Below are positions 6,463-7,014 of a stretch of 7,014 nt of DNA, in pieces. Each line of letters begins with the position of its first letter. The first letter of the stretch is position 1. The stretch is taken from positions 1 to 7,014 of the forward strand of contig JAQXIB010000004.1 in assembly GCA_029007575.1 (NCBI GenBank), read 5' to 3'. The DNA is from Clostridiales bacterium (GTDB taxonomy: Bacteria; Bacillota; Clostridia; Oscillospirales; Ruminococcaceae). The position numbers were made by a program, and so were the translations under genes. The notes below the pieces were generated by a model. That model searched no databases, was not told where the DNA came from, and saw only the letters and a list, made by a program, of their open reading frames with translations.

Positions 6463-6499
6463 AGACGTTATCTCATTATGTATTGAAAGGATGATATAT

Positions 6500-7014
6500 A
6501 TGAAAAAAATATTCGCATTATTAATGGCAGTATCCCTACTTTTCACCTTGGCGGCTTGCAAAAGTAACGAGAAACCTTCAACCAATAACAGCACATCAAG
6601 CACAGATACAGTTGAGTTTACAGCACCCGAAAACTATGCAACGGTTTTACTTGTAACAATCAATCCCGAATTTAAACTTTACCTTGATGAGCAAGGCTCT
6701 GTTCTAGCGGTCGAACCTGTAAACAGCGATGCCAAGAGCATTGCAAATGATATTGAAAATATCAAGGGCGATTTAAAAACAGTCATCAACGATATTGTGT
6801 CGGCAGCGGACAAAGGCGGTTTCGTTAAAGAAAATGCAACAGTTAATTTCCAAGTGACCATGGTTAAAGATGGCACAATCAATACCGATGACATTTTAAA
6901 CATAGCCAAAGAAGCCACAAATAAAGTGTTTGTTGACAGTGAAAAAACGATTGATGTTAATGTTTCGGTCGCCGAAGATGCTTTAAAAGAAACAGTCTCT
7001 TCCAATGAGGAAAC
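6500..7014 (+). CDS. Lipoprotein with an RsgI-like domain, 3'-truncated by the window
   Basis: The ATG at 6500 has GAAAGG 9 nt upstream, and the frame stays open for 171 codons to the window end. The N-terminus is a lipoprotein signal peptide: basic KK, hydrophobic core, lipobox LAAC with C20 as the lipidated residue. A Ser/Thr/Asn-rich linker follows (about 21-40). Residues ~48-122 (VLLVTINPEFKLYLDEQGSV onward, with a DLKTVINDIVSAADKGGFVKE block) resemble the extracytoplasmic middle domain of RsgI anti-sigma factors. That domain has a conserved INP motif and a helix ending in G-Y/F-hydrophobic. Asn55-Pro56 sits at the position of the bond that undergoes autocleavage in RsgI proteins. The cytoplasmic anti-sigma segment and transmembrane helix of RsgI are absent, so this is not a standard RsgI. 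It lies 37 nt after the split membrane gene and may be co-transcribed with it. The role is unknown; the rest lies beyond the window. Confidence 0.8.
   Translation, partial: MKKIFALLMAVSLLFTLAACKSNEKPSTNNSTSSTDTVEFTAPENYATVLLVTINPEFKLYLDEQGSVLAVEPVNSDAKSIANDIENIKGDLKTVINDIVSAADKGGFVKENATVNFQVTMVKDGTINTDDILNIAKEATNKVFVDSEKTIDVNVSVAEDALKETVSSNEE

Overview
The window looks like chromosomal DNA of a low-to-moderate GC, strictly fermentative Firmicute, most likely a clostridium (Oscillospirales-like is a guess). The signs are strong AGGAGG-type ribosome sites, A+T-rich sigma-A promoters, a GTP-type PEP carboxykinase, a tRNA gene with encoded CCA, and a lipoprotein with a domain resembling the clostridial/bacillar anti-sigma factor RsgI. 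All recognised genes lie on the + strand.

Layout. (1) Positions 1-1469 hold arginyl-tRNA synthetase (argS), cut at its 5' end by the window. (2) At 1522-2544, 52 nt downstream with no terminator between, is a 340-codon gene. It reads as a worn-down methionine-synthase N-terminal protein: homocysteine-methyltransferase-like barrel plus a remnant of the pterin-binding domain, with all three zinc-binding cysteines replaced. A hairpin at 2547-2578 follows it. (3) A 450-nt non-coding region precedes pckA. It holds a consensus sigma-A promoter (2899-2927) with an inverted repeat in its spacer, and further upstream an 18-bp element close to the Rex redox-repressor operator. (4) GTP-dependent PEP carboxykinase (3031-4803) appears complete and has its own strong terminator. 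(5) A tRNA-Leu(UAA) gene (4989-5077) has a near-consensus promoter and an intrinsic terminator. (6) From 5134 on, the content looks accessory: a perfect 15-bp palindrome, a membrane/coiled-coil gene split over two reading frames around a T-run (5279-6462), and a lipoprotein gene (6500 to the window end) with an RsgI-like domain.

How the genes fit together. argS and the tRNA-Leu gene are translation housekeeping; pckA sits at the PEP/oxaloacetate node. The methyltransferase-like protein is probably co-transcribed with argS, but its function is not apparent. The split membrane gene and the lipoprotein gene are 37 nt apart and may form an envelope-associated pair.

The points most worth checking are the cysteine-less methionine-synthase relative, the split gene with a U_UUU_UUC heptamer at its frame change, the lipoprotein carrying an RsgI-like Asn-Pro motif without an anti-sigma segment, and the Rex-like site upstream of pckA. 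I did not see a CRISPR array, an intact insertion sequence or a clear defence system.
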